DNA of 64,000 bases from Chryseomicrobium sp. FSL W7-1435 (GTDB lineage: Bacteria > Bacillota > Bacilli > Bacillales_A > Planococcaceae). This document shows, in pieces, positions 7,809 through 16,322 of this stretch. The DNA lies in the NCBI RefSeq assembly GCF_038595005.1, contig NZ_CP151997.1, forward strand, positions 620,001 through 684,000, given 5' to 3'. How positions within the stretch are numbered: the stretch's first letter is position 1; every line of letters begins with the position of its first letter. Both the position numbers and the translations under genes were made by a program. The notes under the pieces are model-generated. The model ran no database searches. It saw only the letters and a list, made by a program, of their open reading frames with translations, and was not told the DNA's origin.

Positions 7809-9005
7809 TTACTCCTGACCATCCCAAGCAGGGAGCATTTGCGAAAGAGTCTTATCTTCGCGGTAGCCAAGCACATAGTCTGCTTGCATCAAGGTATGAA
7901 TTTCGCGTGTACCTTCATAGATAACAGGGGCTTTCGAGTTCCGTAAGAAACGTTCGACTGGATATTCGTCTGAGTACCCATTGGCTCCGAAAATTTGTAC
8001 CGCATCATCTGCAGCTTTATTGGCAAAATCACAGGCTTGCCATTTTGCTAAAGAAGTTTCTCGAGTATTACGTTTGCCTTCGTTTTTTAATTGACCCGCA
8101 CGGTATACAAGTAAACGACTCATTTGATAGCCAGCTTCCATATTGGCGAGCATCTGCTGGACGAGTTGATGACGTCCAATGGATTTTCCGAAGGTCGCAC
8201 GTGTATGGCAATAGTCGACACTGGCTTCTAGACAAGCTTGAATTAAGCCGACAGCTCCTGCTGCAACCGTAAAGCGGCCGTTATCAAGCGCAGCCATCGC
8301 AATTTTAAAGCCTTCGCCTTCTTTACCCAGCAAGTTTTCTTTTGGCACTTTTACGTCTTCAAAGAATAATTCGCCAGTGTTGCCTGCACGAATTCCAAGT
8401 TTGCCTTTCACCGCGTGAGAAGAAAATCCTTCCCACGAGCGCTCGACGATAAAAGCAGAAATGGCTTTATGTTTGTCTTGTTTGTTGCCCGTGTAAGCAA
8501 AAATCAAAAAATGATCGGCAATGTCACAAAGGGAGATCCATGCTTTTTGGCCGTTTAAAATGTAATGGTCTCCATCTAGCTTGGCAGTAGTCTCAAGTGC
8601 CGCAACATCCGATCCAGCAGCTGGTTCCGTCAATCCAAATGCCCCGATCTTTTCGCCCTTCGCTTGCGGAATGAGGTACTTTTGCTTTTGTTCTTCCGAA
8701 CCCCATTGCAATAGGGTCATGCTGTTTAATCCTGTGTGCACTGACACGGCGGTGCGGAATGCCGTATCCCCACGTTCCAGCTCTTCACAGATAATAGCCA
8801 GGGAATTGTAGTCCATTCCACTACCACCATATTTTTCAGGGATGCAGACGCCCATCAAGCCGAGGTCTGACAGTCGTTGAATGATAGCAGGGTCAAATTT
8901 GCCTTGACGATCCCAATTACGAATATGAGGAATGATCTCTTTGTCGACAAAATCACGAACGGTTTTGCGAAGCATTTTTTGTTCCTCTGAAAATTGAAAG
9001 TTCAT
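7809..9005 (-). CDS. acyl-CoA dehydrogenase, glutaryl-CoA dehydrogenase-like
   Basis: A 398-residue FAD-dependent acyl-CoA dehydrogenase. The N-terminus MNFQFSEEQKMLRKTVRDFV, the flavin motif FGLTEPAAGSDVAALET, and the C-terminal YEGTREIHTLMQADYVLG with the catalytic Glu are visible. The segment FRTAVSVHTGL resembles the Arg-containing carboxylate-binding segment of glutaryl-CoA dehydrogenases, and the gene follows a class III CoA-transferase, so oxidation of glutaryl-CoA or another dicarboxyl-CoA is a reasonable inference. The upstream in-frame ATG at 9029 overlaps the CoA-transferase; ATG 9005 with AAAGGAG nine bases before it is preferred. Confidence 0.85.
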   Translation of the reverse strand: MNFQFSEEQKMLRKTVRDFVDKEIIPHIRNWDRQGKFDPAIIQRLSDLGLMGVCIPEKYGGSGMDYNSLAIICEELERGDTAFRTAVSVHTGLNSMTLLQWGSEEQKQKYLIPQAKGEKIGAFGLTEPAAGSDVAALETTAKLDGDHYILNGQKAWISLCDIADHFLIFAYTGNKQDKHKAISAFIVERSWEGFSSHAVKGKLGIRAGNTGELFFEDVKVPKENLLGKEGEGFKIAMAALDNGRFTVAAGAVGLIQACLEASVDYCHTRATFGKSIGRHQLVQQMLANMEAGYQMSRLLVYRAGQLKNEGKRNTRETSLAKWQACDFANKAADDAVQIFGANGYSDEYPVERFLRNSKAPVIYEGTREIHTLMQADYVLGYREDKTLSQMLPAWDGQE

Positions 9006-9019
9006 AGTAGCATTCTCCT

Positions 9020-10141
9020 TTATAACCATTTAGATTGGTGTTCACCTGGTTCCGGTGGAGCAAGGCGATAACGAACAGGGGTCCGAGATAACTTCAAGGG
9101 GCTGCCGATAAGTCGAATTTTTCCGGCGACCGGGTGTTGTTGAGTGACCCACATGCCACGTTCGGCTAGTTGGGGGTCGTTCACAAGGTCGGTAAATGTA
9201 TGAACAGGGCCGCACGGGATACCGACCGCCCTCATGGCAGTGACCCAGTGAGTCAGTGTGTTGTCTTGAAAATAGAGTTGCAACATAGACGTCAGAGCTT
9301 CCCGATTTTCTACTCTTCCCGCATTGGTTGAAAAGCTTTCGGGAGGTTCCCAGTTTAGTAATGAACAAAGAGCTTGAAATTGAGCATTCGTCCCAACTGC
9401 GACAATGACAGTCCCATCTTTTGTGGCAAATGTTTGATAGGGCGCAATTTGTGCATGCGTATTGCCGCGACGTGTAGGCTCAATTCCCGTCATCAGGTAA
9501 CTGCTACCAATATTCACAAGGCTACTGACAGCGCAATCGTAAAGAGACAGATCGAGTTTTTGGCCTTTTCCAGACGCTGTACGCTCTAGTAATGCTGCTT
9601 GGATACCAATGCAGGCATAGAGACCGGTGATAATATCGACAATGGCTACCCCCATTTTTTGCGGTCCAGACTCGGTAGTGCCTGTCACCTGCATCAAACC
9701 GCTCATGCCTTGCAAGATAAAGTCATAGCCAGGAAGATCTTTTAAAGGACCTGTCTCACCGAAGCCGGTAATGGCACAATAGACGATTCGAGGATTGATT
9801 GCAGCAAGCTGCTCGTAACTGAGTCTGAGCTTTTCCATCGACCCCGTCTTAAAGTTATGAAGGATAACATCGCTGGTCTCGACGAGCTTTAAAAATTGAT
9901 CTCTCCCTTCATCTGTACGCAAGTCCAAGAGTAAACTTTCCTTATTGCGGTTAGTGCTCAAATAATAAGCGCTGACACCGTTTTGGAAGGGAGGTCCCCA
10001 GTTGCGTGTTTCATCTGAACCCCCTGGCGCTTCAATTTTAATAACTTCTGCCCCGAGATCCCCGAAGATCATGGAGCAATAAGGGCCGGCAAGTACACGA
10101 CTTAAGTCGAGAATACGCAGGCCAGCCAGTGCTGCTGTCAT
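9020..10141 (-). CDS. class III (CaiB/BaiF) CoA-transferase
   Basis: A 373-residue family III CoA-transferase. It opens LAGLRILDLSRVLAGPYCSMIFGD and carries GAEVIKIEAP, followed by PGYDF with the catalytic Asp at about residue 140 and KGQKLDLSLYD. These enzymes move CoA between carboxylic acids through an Asp-CoA thioester. The gene is 14 bp upstream of a glutaryl-CoA-dehydrogenase-like gene, an arrangement that fits activation and oxidation of glutarate or a related acid (inference). AAAGGAG precedes ATG 10141. A terminator-like hairpin (10163-10207) lies just before the ribosome binding site. Confidence 0.85.
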   Translation of the reverse strand: MTAALAGLRILDLSRVLAGPYCSMIFGDLGAEVIKIEAPGGSDETRNWGPPFQNGVSAYYLSTNRNKESLLLDLRTDEGRDQFLKLVETSDVILHNFKTGSMEKLRLSYEQLAAINPRIVYCAITGFGETGPLKDLPGYDFILQGMSGLMQVTGTTESGPQKMGVAIVDIITGLYACIGIQAALLERTASGKGQKLDLSLYDCAVSSLVNIGSSYLMTGIEPTRRGNTHAQIAPYQTFATKDGTVIVAVGTNAQFQALCSLLNWEPPESFSTNAGRVENREALTSMLQLYFQDNTLTHWVTAMRAVGIPCGPVHTFTDLVNDPQLAERGMWVTQQHPVAGKIRLIGSPLKLSRTPVRYRLAPPEPGEHQSKWL

Positions 10142-10162
10142 AGTGGCTCCTTTCTTGCCATG

Positions 10163-10207
10163 AAAAAAGCCAATCCAAAAAACCTACAACAGGTTCTGTG
10201 GACTGGC
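10163..10207 (-). terminator. attenuator-like terminator before the CoA-transferase start
   Basis: On the minus strand GCCAGTCC pairs with GGATTGGC (one G-U), enclosing an inner AACCT/AGGTT hairpin, and is followed by U6. It is only about 21 bp upstream of the start codon of the next gene. Confidence 0.75.
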
Positions 10208-10322
10208 GGTATGTCTGAGAAAGCATTCTGGAAAGAATGAGTGTCAGATTCGGCAGTTATAGTAGTTGGCTAGTGGAACTAGAACGGGAATGGTCACTTG
10301 AGAGGCGACTCAGCGTTCCTTA
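10163..10322 (-). promoter_or_regulatory. candidate regulatory leader RNA of the CoA-transferase operon
   Basis: From a TTTACA-17-TACAGT promoter to the hairpin at 10207 the minus strand gives a roughly 160-nt leader. Visible stems are TCTGA/TCAGA enclosing CATTCT/AGAATG, GGAAC/GTTCC and CTAG/CTAG. There is no T-box sequence and no riboswitch class I recognise. Confidence 0.45.
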
Positions 10323-10327
10323 TCTTT

Positions 10328-10356
10328 ACTGTATCGAAGAAGGGAGCATTTGTAAA
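10328..10356 (-). promoter_or_regulatory. promoter downstream of DUF3870 gene
   Basis: Minus-strand TTTACA (10356-10351), 17-bp spacer, TACAGT (10333-10328), placed just after the DUF3870 stop codon. Confidence 0.5.
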
Positions 10357-10368
10357 TAAAAAAACAAA

Positions 10369-10689
10369 CTACTCTGACAATTTATTGTGGTGTAGTTCGT
10401 ACTGCTTATACAAATCTTTCAAAGCGGATTGAAGAGCGCTTCCTGCTTTGCCTAAATAATGTGTTTGGACCGCACGAAGCGGTTCGTCAATACCGTCTTT
10501 TAAGCTGTGTCCTCGAAGCAGGTGGTGAACAAAATCTTGTCCATGCTGAGTAGCTAGTGTGCATGAGGCAGTTACAATTACGCTGTATTTGCGGTCAATC
10601 TCAGCCGTGATCGTCAATGTTTCATAAAGATTTTGAGCGGCCATTCCAGCTGGCAGTCGGGCGTGTCCTGCAATAAAGACTGTCTTCAT
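10369..10689 (-). CDS. DUF3870 domain protein
   Basis: A 106-residue soluble protein matching the DUF3870 pattern: an opening strand TVFIAGHARLPAGMAAQNLYE, a central TASCTLATQHGQDFVHHLLRGHSL and a C-terminal AGSALQSALKDLYKQYE helix. The function of DUF3870 is unknown. It is co-oriented with the CoA-transferase and acyl-CoA dehydrogenase genes downstream, supporting a role connected with acyl-CoA metabolism, although a new promoter and terminator-bearing leader separate them. AAGGGGAG precedes the ATG. Confidence 0.7.
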   Translation of the reverse strand: MKTVFIAGHARLPAGMAAQNLYETLTITAEIDRKYSVIVTASCTLATQHGQDFVHHLLRGHSLKDGIDEPLRAVQTHYLGKAGSALQSALKDLYKQYELHHNKLSE

Positions 10690-10822
10690 AGAAACTCCCC
10701 TTGAGTCGTTTTATTCAGTATAACAAATGAACAGCCCCGCCGAGCGAAAGTCTTGAATTCAAATTATCAGCGTGATAGGATAGCCTTTGTGATTACTTTT
10801 CGTAACCAAGGAGGAACTTGAT

Positions 10823-11461
10823 ATGACAAATGTATTAGTCGTAAAAGCAAACAATCGCCCTGATGGGATTTCAACTAAAATGTATAACACGTTCATGGAA
10901 ACTGTGAAAGACAATGGAGACATGAATGTGCGTGTTCTAGATGTATTTGAAGAAGATATGCCATACTTTGGTCAAGATCTATTCAATGCATTCGGCAAAA
11001 TGCAAAATGATGAACAACTGACTGACGTGGAACAGCGTATTTTAGCTGCTAAACAAAAGGCAATGGATGCCGTATCAGAAGCAGATGTGTTAGTATTTGC
11101 TTTCCCATTGTGGAACTTGACGATTCCAGCAGCCTTGCAGACATTTATTGATTACATTTATTCTGCAGGCTTTACATTCAAATACGATGCGCATGGAAAT
11201 CTTGTGCAATTGATGCCAGAGAAGAAGGTCATCCTTCTAAACGCTCGTGGCGGTCTGTACTCGGCACCAGAAATGGCACCGATGGAAATGTCATACAACT
11301 ACATGCAAAATGTATTTAATGGTGTATTCGGTATGGAAATCATGGAAAACGTGATCATCGAAGGCCATAATGCTAATCCACAACAAGCACAAGCAATCAT
11401 TGAGGCGGGTCTTGTACGTGTGAAAGAAATCGCGCAAAAATTAGTGGCTCAATACGCATAA
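10823..11461 (+). CDS. azoR: FMN-dependent NADH-azoreductase
   Basis: A 212-residue flavodoxin-like quinone/azo reductase (AzoR/AcpD family). The phosphate-binding N-terminus NVLVVKANNRPDGISTKMY, the segment FAFPLWNLTIPAALQTFIDYI and LLNARGGLYS near residue 145 are characteristic. It reduces quinones and azo compounds with NADH and is usually linked to thiol or electrophile stress. AAGGAGG lies before ATG 10823 and the gene is monocistronic with its own terminator. Confidence 0.9.
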   Translation: MTNVLVVKANNRPDGISTKMYNTFMETVKDNGDMNVRVLDVFEEDMPYFGQDLFNAFGKMQNDEQLTDVEQRILAAKQKAMDAVSEADVLVFAFPLWNLTIPAALQTFIDYIYSAGFTFKYDAHGNLVQLMPEKKVILLNARGGLYSAPEMAPMEMSYNYMQNVFNGVFGMEIMENVIIEGHNANPQQAQAIIEAGLVRVKEIAQKLVAQYA

Positions 11462-11473
11462 TGACAATTCTGT

Positions 11474-11504
11474 GAGAGAGGATCAGCTAGCCTCTCTCTT
11501 TTTT
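11474..11504 (+). terminator. terminator of azoR
   Basis: GAGAGAGG/CCTCTCTC stem, 9-nt loop, then T6. Confidence 0.9.
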
Positions 11505-11512
11505 GTGATAAA

Positions 11513-11556
11513 AGCCCTGACAAACCTTCGTTTGCTTGTCAAATATCAGGGGTAAA
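11513..11556 (+). promoter_or_regulatory. hairpin in the speD upstream region
   Basis: CCCTGA...TCAGGG encloses TGACAA...TTGTCA, giving a nested inverted repeat about 50 bp upstream of the speD start. It may be a 5'-UTR structure or an operator; there is no U-run after it, so it is not a terminator. Confidence 0.4.
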
Positions 11557-11606
11557 GGTATAGTTGTAACCGAAAGTTTATTTTTATCGCGAAGGGATGA
11601 GGAAAC

Positions 11607-12419
11607 GTGTCGTTAACTCCCGAGCAGCGCATTGAGCTGCATGAATTTAACAATTTAACAAAATCACTTAGTTTTAATATGTACGATATCTGTTATACGG
11701 GCACAAAGGAAGAGCGTGAACGCTACATCCAGTATATCGATGAACAATACAATGCAGACCGTTTAACGGCTATCTTAACAAAAGTCACGGAGATCATTGG
11801 AGCTCACGTCTTGAATGTGGCAAAGCAAGATTACATTCCTCAAGGTGCTAGTGTGACTATGCTTGTTTCTGAGGGGCCGGTTGAATCGGCTCCGAAAGAG
11901 CAATTTGAAGAATCACCAGGGCCGATTCCGGAAACGGTTGTTATGCACTTAGACAAGTCCCACGTGACTGTGCATACGTATCCGGAGTACCACCCAAATG
12001 AAGGGATCAGTACGTTCCGTGCCGATATCGACGTATCGACATGTGGAGAGATTTCTCCATTAAAAGCATTGAACTATATGATTCACTCATTTGATACCGA
12101 TATTATGACGATTGATTACCGTGTTCGCGGATTTACTCGTGACAAAACAGGTCATAAACTGTTTATCGATCATGATATCAATTCTATTCAAAATTATATT
12201 CCGGACGATATTCAAGAACAATTCAACATGATTGACGTGAATATCTTCCAAGAAAACATCTTCCATACAAAAGCGAAGCTAAAAGATTTTGACTTGAACA
12301 ATTACCTGTTCGGTACGAAAAAAGAGGATCTGACTGCAGAAGAGCAGCAGAAAATCGAAGCACAGCTGAAGATGGAGATGGATGAAATCTTCTATGGCAA
12401 GAACATTGTAAAAAAATAA
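11607..12419 (+). CDS. speD: S-adenosylmethionine decarboxylase proenzyme, long (E. coli) form
   Basis: A 270-residue SpeD that supplies decarboxylated SAM for spermidine synthesis. The sequence closely follows the enterobacterial class 1A enzyme ([19 protein letters not shown], later [20 protein letters not shown]). The self-processing site is visible at Lys117-Ser118 ([14 protein letters not shown]), where Ser118 would become the pyruvoyl group. The well-known Bacillus enzyme SpeH is a much shorter class 1B protein, so this long form is notable in a Bacillales context. Translation starts at GTG 11607 behind a GAGG site; a terminator follows. Confidence 0.95.
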   Translation: MSLTPEQRIELHEFNNLTKSLSFNMYDICYTGTKEERERYIQYIDEQYNADRLTAILTKVTEIIGAHVLNVAKQDYIPQGASVTMLVSEGPVESAPKEQFEESPGPIPETVVMHLDKSHVTVHTYPEYHPNEGISTFRADIDVSTCGEISPLKALNYMIHSFDTDIMTIDYRVRGFTRDKTGHKLFIDHDINSIQNYIPDDIQEQFNMIDVNIFQENIFHTKAKLKDFDLNNYLFGTKKEDLTAEEQQKIEAQLKMEMDEIFYGKNIVKK

Positions 12420-12427
12420 TTTATAGG

Positions 12428-12457
12428 CCGATTCTCTTTGGAGAGTCGGTTTTTTTG
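12428..12457 (+). terminator. terminator of speD
   Basis: CCGATTCTC/GAGAGTCGG with TTTG loop and a T-run of about eight. Confidence 0.9.
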
Positions 12458-12527
12458 ATTTCATTATCTCTATTTCGAGAAGTTTGGTATGCTAAATACA
12501 TAGAACTAGAAGAAAGGATGAGGAGAA

Positions 12528-13484
12528 ATGAATGTTTTTGCGACAAGAAAGCTTCCTGAAGAAATCGTGGAGAAATTAAAGCAGCATGTGGAGTACAATG
12601 AGTGGCATTCAGCAGAACAGCCGATGACAAAAGAACAATTACTTGAGGCTGTGAAAAAGGCGGATGGAGTCATTAGTGTGTTATCGGACCCGTTGGACAA
12701 AGAAGTACTCGATGCAGCACCGAACTTGAAAGTAATTAGTCAATTAGCAGTAGGATTCAACAATATTGATGTACAAGAGGCGACGAAGCGAAGCGTTCGT
12801 GTTACTAACACACCGGACGTTTTGACTAACGCCACAGCAGATTTGACGTTTGCGTTGTTACTTGCGGCTTCGCGAAAATTGAGTGCGGCGAGCGCAGAGG
12901 TGCGTGAAGGCAAGTGGCAGTCTTGGTCGTTGCTACAGCTTGCTGGAAAAGAACTGAGTGGTTCAACCATCGGAATCCTAGGATTTGGTCGGATCGGCCA
13001 AGCAGTGGCTAGACGAGCAAAAGGTTTCGACATGAACGTGATTTATTGGAATCGTTCTAAGAAGCCAGAAGCAGAGCAAGCGATTGGAGCTACGTATCAC
13101 GAACTGGGAGAAGTACTTAAGCAAGCAGATTTCTTAGTCATTATGCTTCCGTTTGCACCTGAACTAAAGTATTTGATTGGTGCCGAAGAGTTGGCTTTGA
13201 TGAAAGAAGACGCTATTCTCGTAAACACAGCACGTGGTGGTCTTGTAGACGAAGCAGCACTGTATGAGGCGCTGAAGAACAACAAGTTGGGTGCAGCGGG
13301 TCTTGACGTGTTTGAGCAAGAGCCGGTTCCGACCAATCATCCTCTATTATCCCTTCCAAATGTTGAGGTGGCACCGCATATTGGTAGTTCGACAGTAGCG
13401 ACTCGTATGGAGATGGCGGACCTGACCGTGCGTAATCTGCTAGCTGTTTTAGATGGCAAAGAGCCAGAAACCCCTGTGAATTAA
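12528..13484 (+). CDS. D-isomer 2-hydroxyacid dehydrogenase (glyoxylate/hydroxypyruvate reductase-like)
   Basis: A 318-residue NAD(P)-dependent D-2-hydroxyacid dehydrogenase. The Rossmann signature GILGFGRIGQAVARRA lies near residues 148-163. The catalytic Arg is in LVNTARGGLVDE, the Glu in GLDVFEQEPV and the His in APHIGSST. The overall resemblance is to glycerate dehydrogenase/glyoxylate reductase (GyaR/GhrB) enzymes. This would interconvert hydroxypyruvate or glyoxylate with D-glycerate or glycolate and may connect to the glycerate kinases at 41 and 43 kb (inference). GAGGAG precedes ATG 12528. Confidence 0.85.
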   Translation: MNVFATRKLPEEIVEKLKQHVEYNEWHSAEQPMTKEQLLEAVKKADGVISVLSDPLDKEVLDAAPNLKVISQLAVGFNNIDVQEATKRSVRVTNTPDVLTNATADLTFALLLAASRKLSAASAEVREGKWQSWSLLQLAGKELSGSTIGILGFGRIGQAVARRAKGFDMNVIYWNRSKKPEAEQAIGATYHELGEVLKQADFLVIMLPFAPELKYLIGAEELALMKEDAILVNTARGGLVDEAALYEALKNNKLGAAGLDVFEQEPVPTNHPLLSLPNVEVAPHIGSSTVATRMEMADLTVRNLLAVLDGKEPETPVN

Positions 13485-13556
13485 TTCGGCATTGCGATTT
13501 ATTTCGAATTCCGTTATAGTAGCGGCAGGAAATGATTGAAGAAGGAGCATGAGACC

Positions 13557-14714
13557 ATGAAACAACATTTGCAACGACATCTAGAAGAAATCCAACAAGA
13601 TTTATGGAGTATGAGTGATCATTTGTACCACAACCCCGAACTGGGCGATCAAGAATTTGAATCGATGGCACTGCTGACGGATTTTTTAGCACGCCACGAT
13701 TTTCAAGTGGAAAAAGGTATCGTTGACCGTCCAACTGCTTTCAAAGCAACGTATGACAGCGGCCTACCAGGACCGACAATTGCCTTTTTAGCAGAATACG
13801 ATGCACTTCCAGGAATCGGTCATGGCTGTGGACACAATATGATTGGAACCATGGGTGTTGGGGCAGGAGTGTTGCTGTCAAAAGTTGTAGCAGACACAGG
13901 CGGGAAGATTTATGTACTCGGAACGCCAGCAGAAGAGACAAACGGCGCAAAAGTCGATATGGCCGAGCAAGGTGTCTTTGATGACATCGATGCGGCGATG
14001 ATGCTTCACCCAGCTGATGAATCGTACGAAAGTGGCGACTCTCTAGCGATGGATGCTATCCAGTTCGATTTCACAGGACGCCCAAGCCATGCGGCAGCTT
14101 CTCCGGAAAAAGGAATCAATGCTTTAGATGGAGTTCTTCAATTGTTCAACGGTATCAATGCACTTCGCCAACACGTACAATCAGATGTGCGAATTCATGG
14201 AATCATCACGGAAGGTGGAAAAGCGGCGAACGTTGTACCGGAGTTTGCTTCTGCCCAGTTCTATATCCGCGCATCTGAACGGGACTATTTAAATGAAGTT
14301 GTAGAAAAAGTAAAAGCAATTGCTCAAGGTGCAGCTCAAATGACAGGTGCAACACTTGAAATGCATAATTATGAATTAAGTTATGATGATATGCGAACAA
14401 ATCGCATATTATCAGAACGATTTACTCAAAACCTATTAGAAGCAGGCGCAGAAACAGTTCACCCGGCGAAAGACTCTTACGGCTCACTTGATATGGGGAA
14501 TGTTAGCCACGTTTGTCCATCGATCCATCCATACATTGGTCTCGATTCGCCAGGGCTCGTGTTCCATACAAAAGAATTAGCGGATCTGACTATCACTGAA
14601 AATTCTCATCAGGTCTTGAGCACAGGGGCATTGTCTATGGCTATGACTGGGTTTGACTTACTGGCAGATGGAGAATTATTGAATGCTGTAAAAGAGGAAT
14701 TCAATAAAAAGTAA
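13557..14714 (+). CDS. M20 family metallopeptidase/amidohydrolase
   Basis: A 385-residue M20D-type hydrolase (aminoacylase, IAA-amino acid hydrolase or AbgB-like). Metal-binding motifs are GIGHGCGHN (about residue 90) and GTPAEETNG (about 125), with the dimerisation domain from about 170 to 290. The substrate is probably an N-acyl or peptide-like amide but cannot be fixed. An in-frame TTG at 13536 precedes the ribosome binding site AAGGAG, so ATG 13557 is the supported start. It ends in a strong terminator and precedes an amino acid importer. Confidence 0.85.
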   Translation: MKQHLQRHLEEIQQDLWSMSDHLYHNPELGDQEFESMALLTDFLARHDFQVEKGIVDRPTAFKATYDSGLPGPTIAFLAEYDALPGIGHGCGHNMIGTMGVGAGVLLSKVVADTGGKIYVLGTPAEETNGAKVDMAEQGVFDDIDAAMMLHPADESYESGDSLAMDAIQFDFTGRPSHAAASPEKGINALDGVLQLFNGINALRQHVQSDVRIHGIITEGGKAANVVPEFASAQFYIRASERDYLNEVVEKVKAIAQGAAQMTGATLEMHNYELSYDDMRTNRILSERFTQNLLEAGAETVHPAKDSYGSLDMGNVSHVCPSIHPYIGLDSPGLVFHTKELADLTITENSHQVLSTGALSMAMTGFDLLADGELLNAVKEEFNKK

Positions 14715-14725
14715 ACGGTAGTTTG

Positions 14726-14760
14726 AAGCTTGATACATTGCGTATCAGGCTTTTTTTTTA
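14726..14760 (+). terminator. terminator of the M20 hydrolase gene
   Basis: AAGCTTGATAC/GTATCAGGCTT stem with a 5-nt loop, running into T8. Confidence 0.9.
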
Positions 14761-14826
14761 TGAGGAAAATAGTCTGAATAATAAAACTTTAGTCAGAGTG
14801 TATACAAATGCAAAATACCGTGTTAT

Positions 14827-14855
14827 TATACATTTTATCGAATAACTATACATTT
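14827..14855 (+). promoter_or_regulatory. direct repeats before the amino acid ABC operon
   Basis: TATACATTT occurs at 14827-14835 and 14847-14855, 20 bp apart on the same helix face, in an AT-rich region just upstream of the binding-protein gene. It could be a paired operator or overlapping -10 elements; no specific regulator is assigned. Confidence 0.35.
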
Positions 14856-14875
14856 AAAACTAGGAGATGACGATT

Positions 14876-15646
14876 ATGAAAAAGGTATTTATTTTAATGA
14901 CTTTACTTTTAACATTGTTTTTAGCAGCATGTGGATCAACAGAAGAGGGCTCAACAACAGAAGGTGGTTCAGAAGAGACGACTAAGCTGACGATGGGGAC
15001 ATCAGCTGATTTCCCACCATTTGAATCCGTAGATGCTTCTGGAGAGATTGTCGGTTTTGATATTGATTTAGCAAATGCCATTGGCGAAGAACTTGGCGTA
15101 GAAATCGAAGTGCGTGATATGAAGTTTGACGGATTGATTGGAGCTCTTCAATCAGACCGTATCGACTTTGTCATGTCAGGGATGTCCGCGACAGATGAGC
15201 GTAAAGAGAACGTTGATTTCTCAACAGAATACCACCGTTCAGGTGAGATGTTCTTGTCGTTACAAGATGCGGGGATCGCAAGTATTGAAGATTTAGAAGG
15301 CAAAACACTAGGCGTACAACTTGGAACGATTCAAGAACAAGGTGCTCGTAAAATCCAAGAAGAGTACGGATTTGAAATCAAGCCGATTGATAGCTCCTCT
15401 ATTATGATTCAAGAACTTCTTTCCAACCGTGTCGATGCAATTTATATCGACAAAGCAGTAGGGGTTGGCTATCAGAAAGAGCAAGACCTTGCTGGATTTG
15501 ACGATCCAACAACTGCATCACCAGGTATGGCCGCTGCTTTCCCGAAAGGAAGCGAGCTTGTTGAAGACGTGAATGCAGCTCTTGCAACACTTGAAGAGAA
15601 CGGGACTTTACAAGAACTAAAAGACAAGTGGCTATCAGAAGAATAG
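14876..15646 (+). CDS. polar amino acid ABC transporter substrate-binding lipoprotein
   Basis: A 256-residue lipoprotein of the bacterial solute-binding family 3. The signal peptide MKKVFILMTLLLTLFLAACG ends in the lipobox LAAC (Cys near residue 19). The mature domain shows FPPFESVDASGEIVGFDIDLANAIGEELG, the usual family 3 opening, and FDGLIGALQSDRIDFVMSGM. It captures a polar amino acid (arginine, glutamine or cystine class) outside the membrane for the permease and ATPase encoded next. ATG 14876 has AGGAG nine bases upstream; the ATG at 14867 overlaps that site. Confidence 0.88.
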   Translation: MKKVFILMTLLLTLFLAACGSTEEGSTTEGGSEETTKLTMGTSADFPPFESVDASGEIVGFDIDLANAIGEELGVEIEVRDMKFDGLIGALQSDRIDFVMSGMSATDERKENVDFSTEYHRSGEMFLSLQDAGIASIEDLEGKTLGVQLGTIQEQGARKIQEEYGFEIKPIDSSSIMIQELLSNRVDAIYIDKAVGVGYQKEQDLAGFDDPTTASPGMAAAFPKGSELVEDVNAALATLEENGTLQELKDKWLSEE

Positions 15647-15662
15647 AAAGGCGGGGTAAGGC

Positions 15663-16322
15663 ATGAATTTGGACTTTAGCCAAATCGTGCCTTATATTCC
15701 TTATATGCTACAAGGAATATGGGTCACGTTGCAACTCGTCATCGTTGCACTTATTTTTGGATTTATTTTAGGGACATTGATTGCCCTTGTAAAAATTATG
15801 AACAACCGCTTTTTGCGTTTTTTGGCAGATGCGTATACGTCGGTGTTCCGAGGTACGCCACTAATTCTTCAATTAATGATTATCTATTTTGCTGTTCCGC
15901 AATTGACGGGCTATGACATTCCAACGTTTTTGGCTGCAGTACTTGCATTTGGACTGAATTCTGCGGCGTACATTTCTGAAATTATTCGTGCCGGAATTCA
16001 AGCAGTCGATAAAGGCCAGATGGAAGCGGCGATGGCTCTTGGAATTCCTTACAAACCGGCGATGAAAGACTTGATTCTTCCACAAGCAATGAAAAATATT
16101 CTTCCAGCTTTAATGAATGAGTTCATTACGCTTACAAAAGAATCTGCCCTCGTCTCGACCATCAGTTATATGGATTTAATGCGTCGTGCGCAAGTCGTGG
16201 GTTCTGATATTTACCGGAACTTTGAACCGTTATTATTCGTTGGACTGATTTACTACATGATGGTCATGGGACTAACATTAATCGGCAAGAAGCTAGAAAA
16301 GAGGTTGAGACAAGGTGATTAA
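15663..16322 (+). CDS. polar amino acid ABC transporter permease
   Basis: A 219-residue permease of the His/Glu/Gln/Arg/opine family with about five transmembrane helices. The N-terminal [20 protein letters not shown] and the coupling EAA loop [29 protein letters not shown] (about residues 120-150) are typical. It forms the membrane channel with the ATPase whose gene overlaps its last eight bases (16315). It is preceded by the binding-protein gene with a 16-bp gap, so the three form one operon. Confidence 0.9.
   Translation: MNLDFSQIVPYIPYMLQGIWVTLQLVIVALIFGFILGTLIALVKIMNNRFLRFLADAYTSVFRGTPLILQLMIIYFAVPQLTGYDIPTFLAAVLAFGLNSAAYISEIIRAGIQAVDKGQMEAAMALGIPYKPAMKDLILPQAMKNILPALMNEFITLTKESALVSTISYMDLMRRAQVVGSDIYRNFEPLLFVGLIYYMMVMGLTLIGKKLEKRLRQGD

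Noticed and set aside
10163-10322. Lysine riboswitch or T-box before the CoA-transferase
   Set aside because: Only a short GCCGAA-like match to the lysine aptamer and no GGGTGG-type T-box sequence.
13213-13734. Antisense frame of 173 codons over the hydroxyacid dehydrogenase/M20 junction
   Set aside because: Overlaps two well supported genes and has no recognisable domain or start signal.
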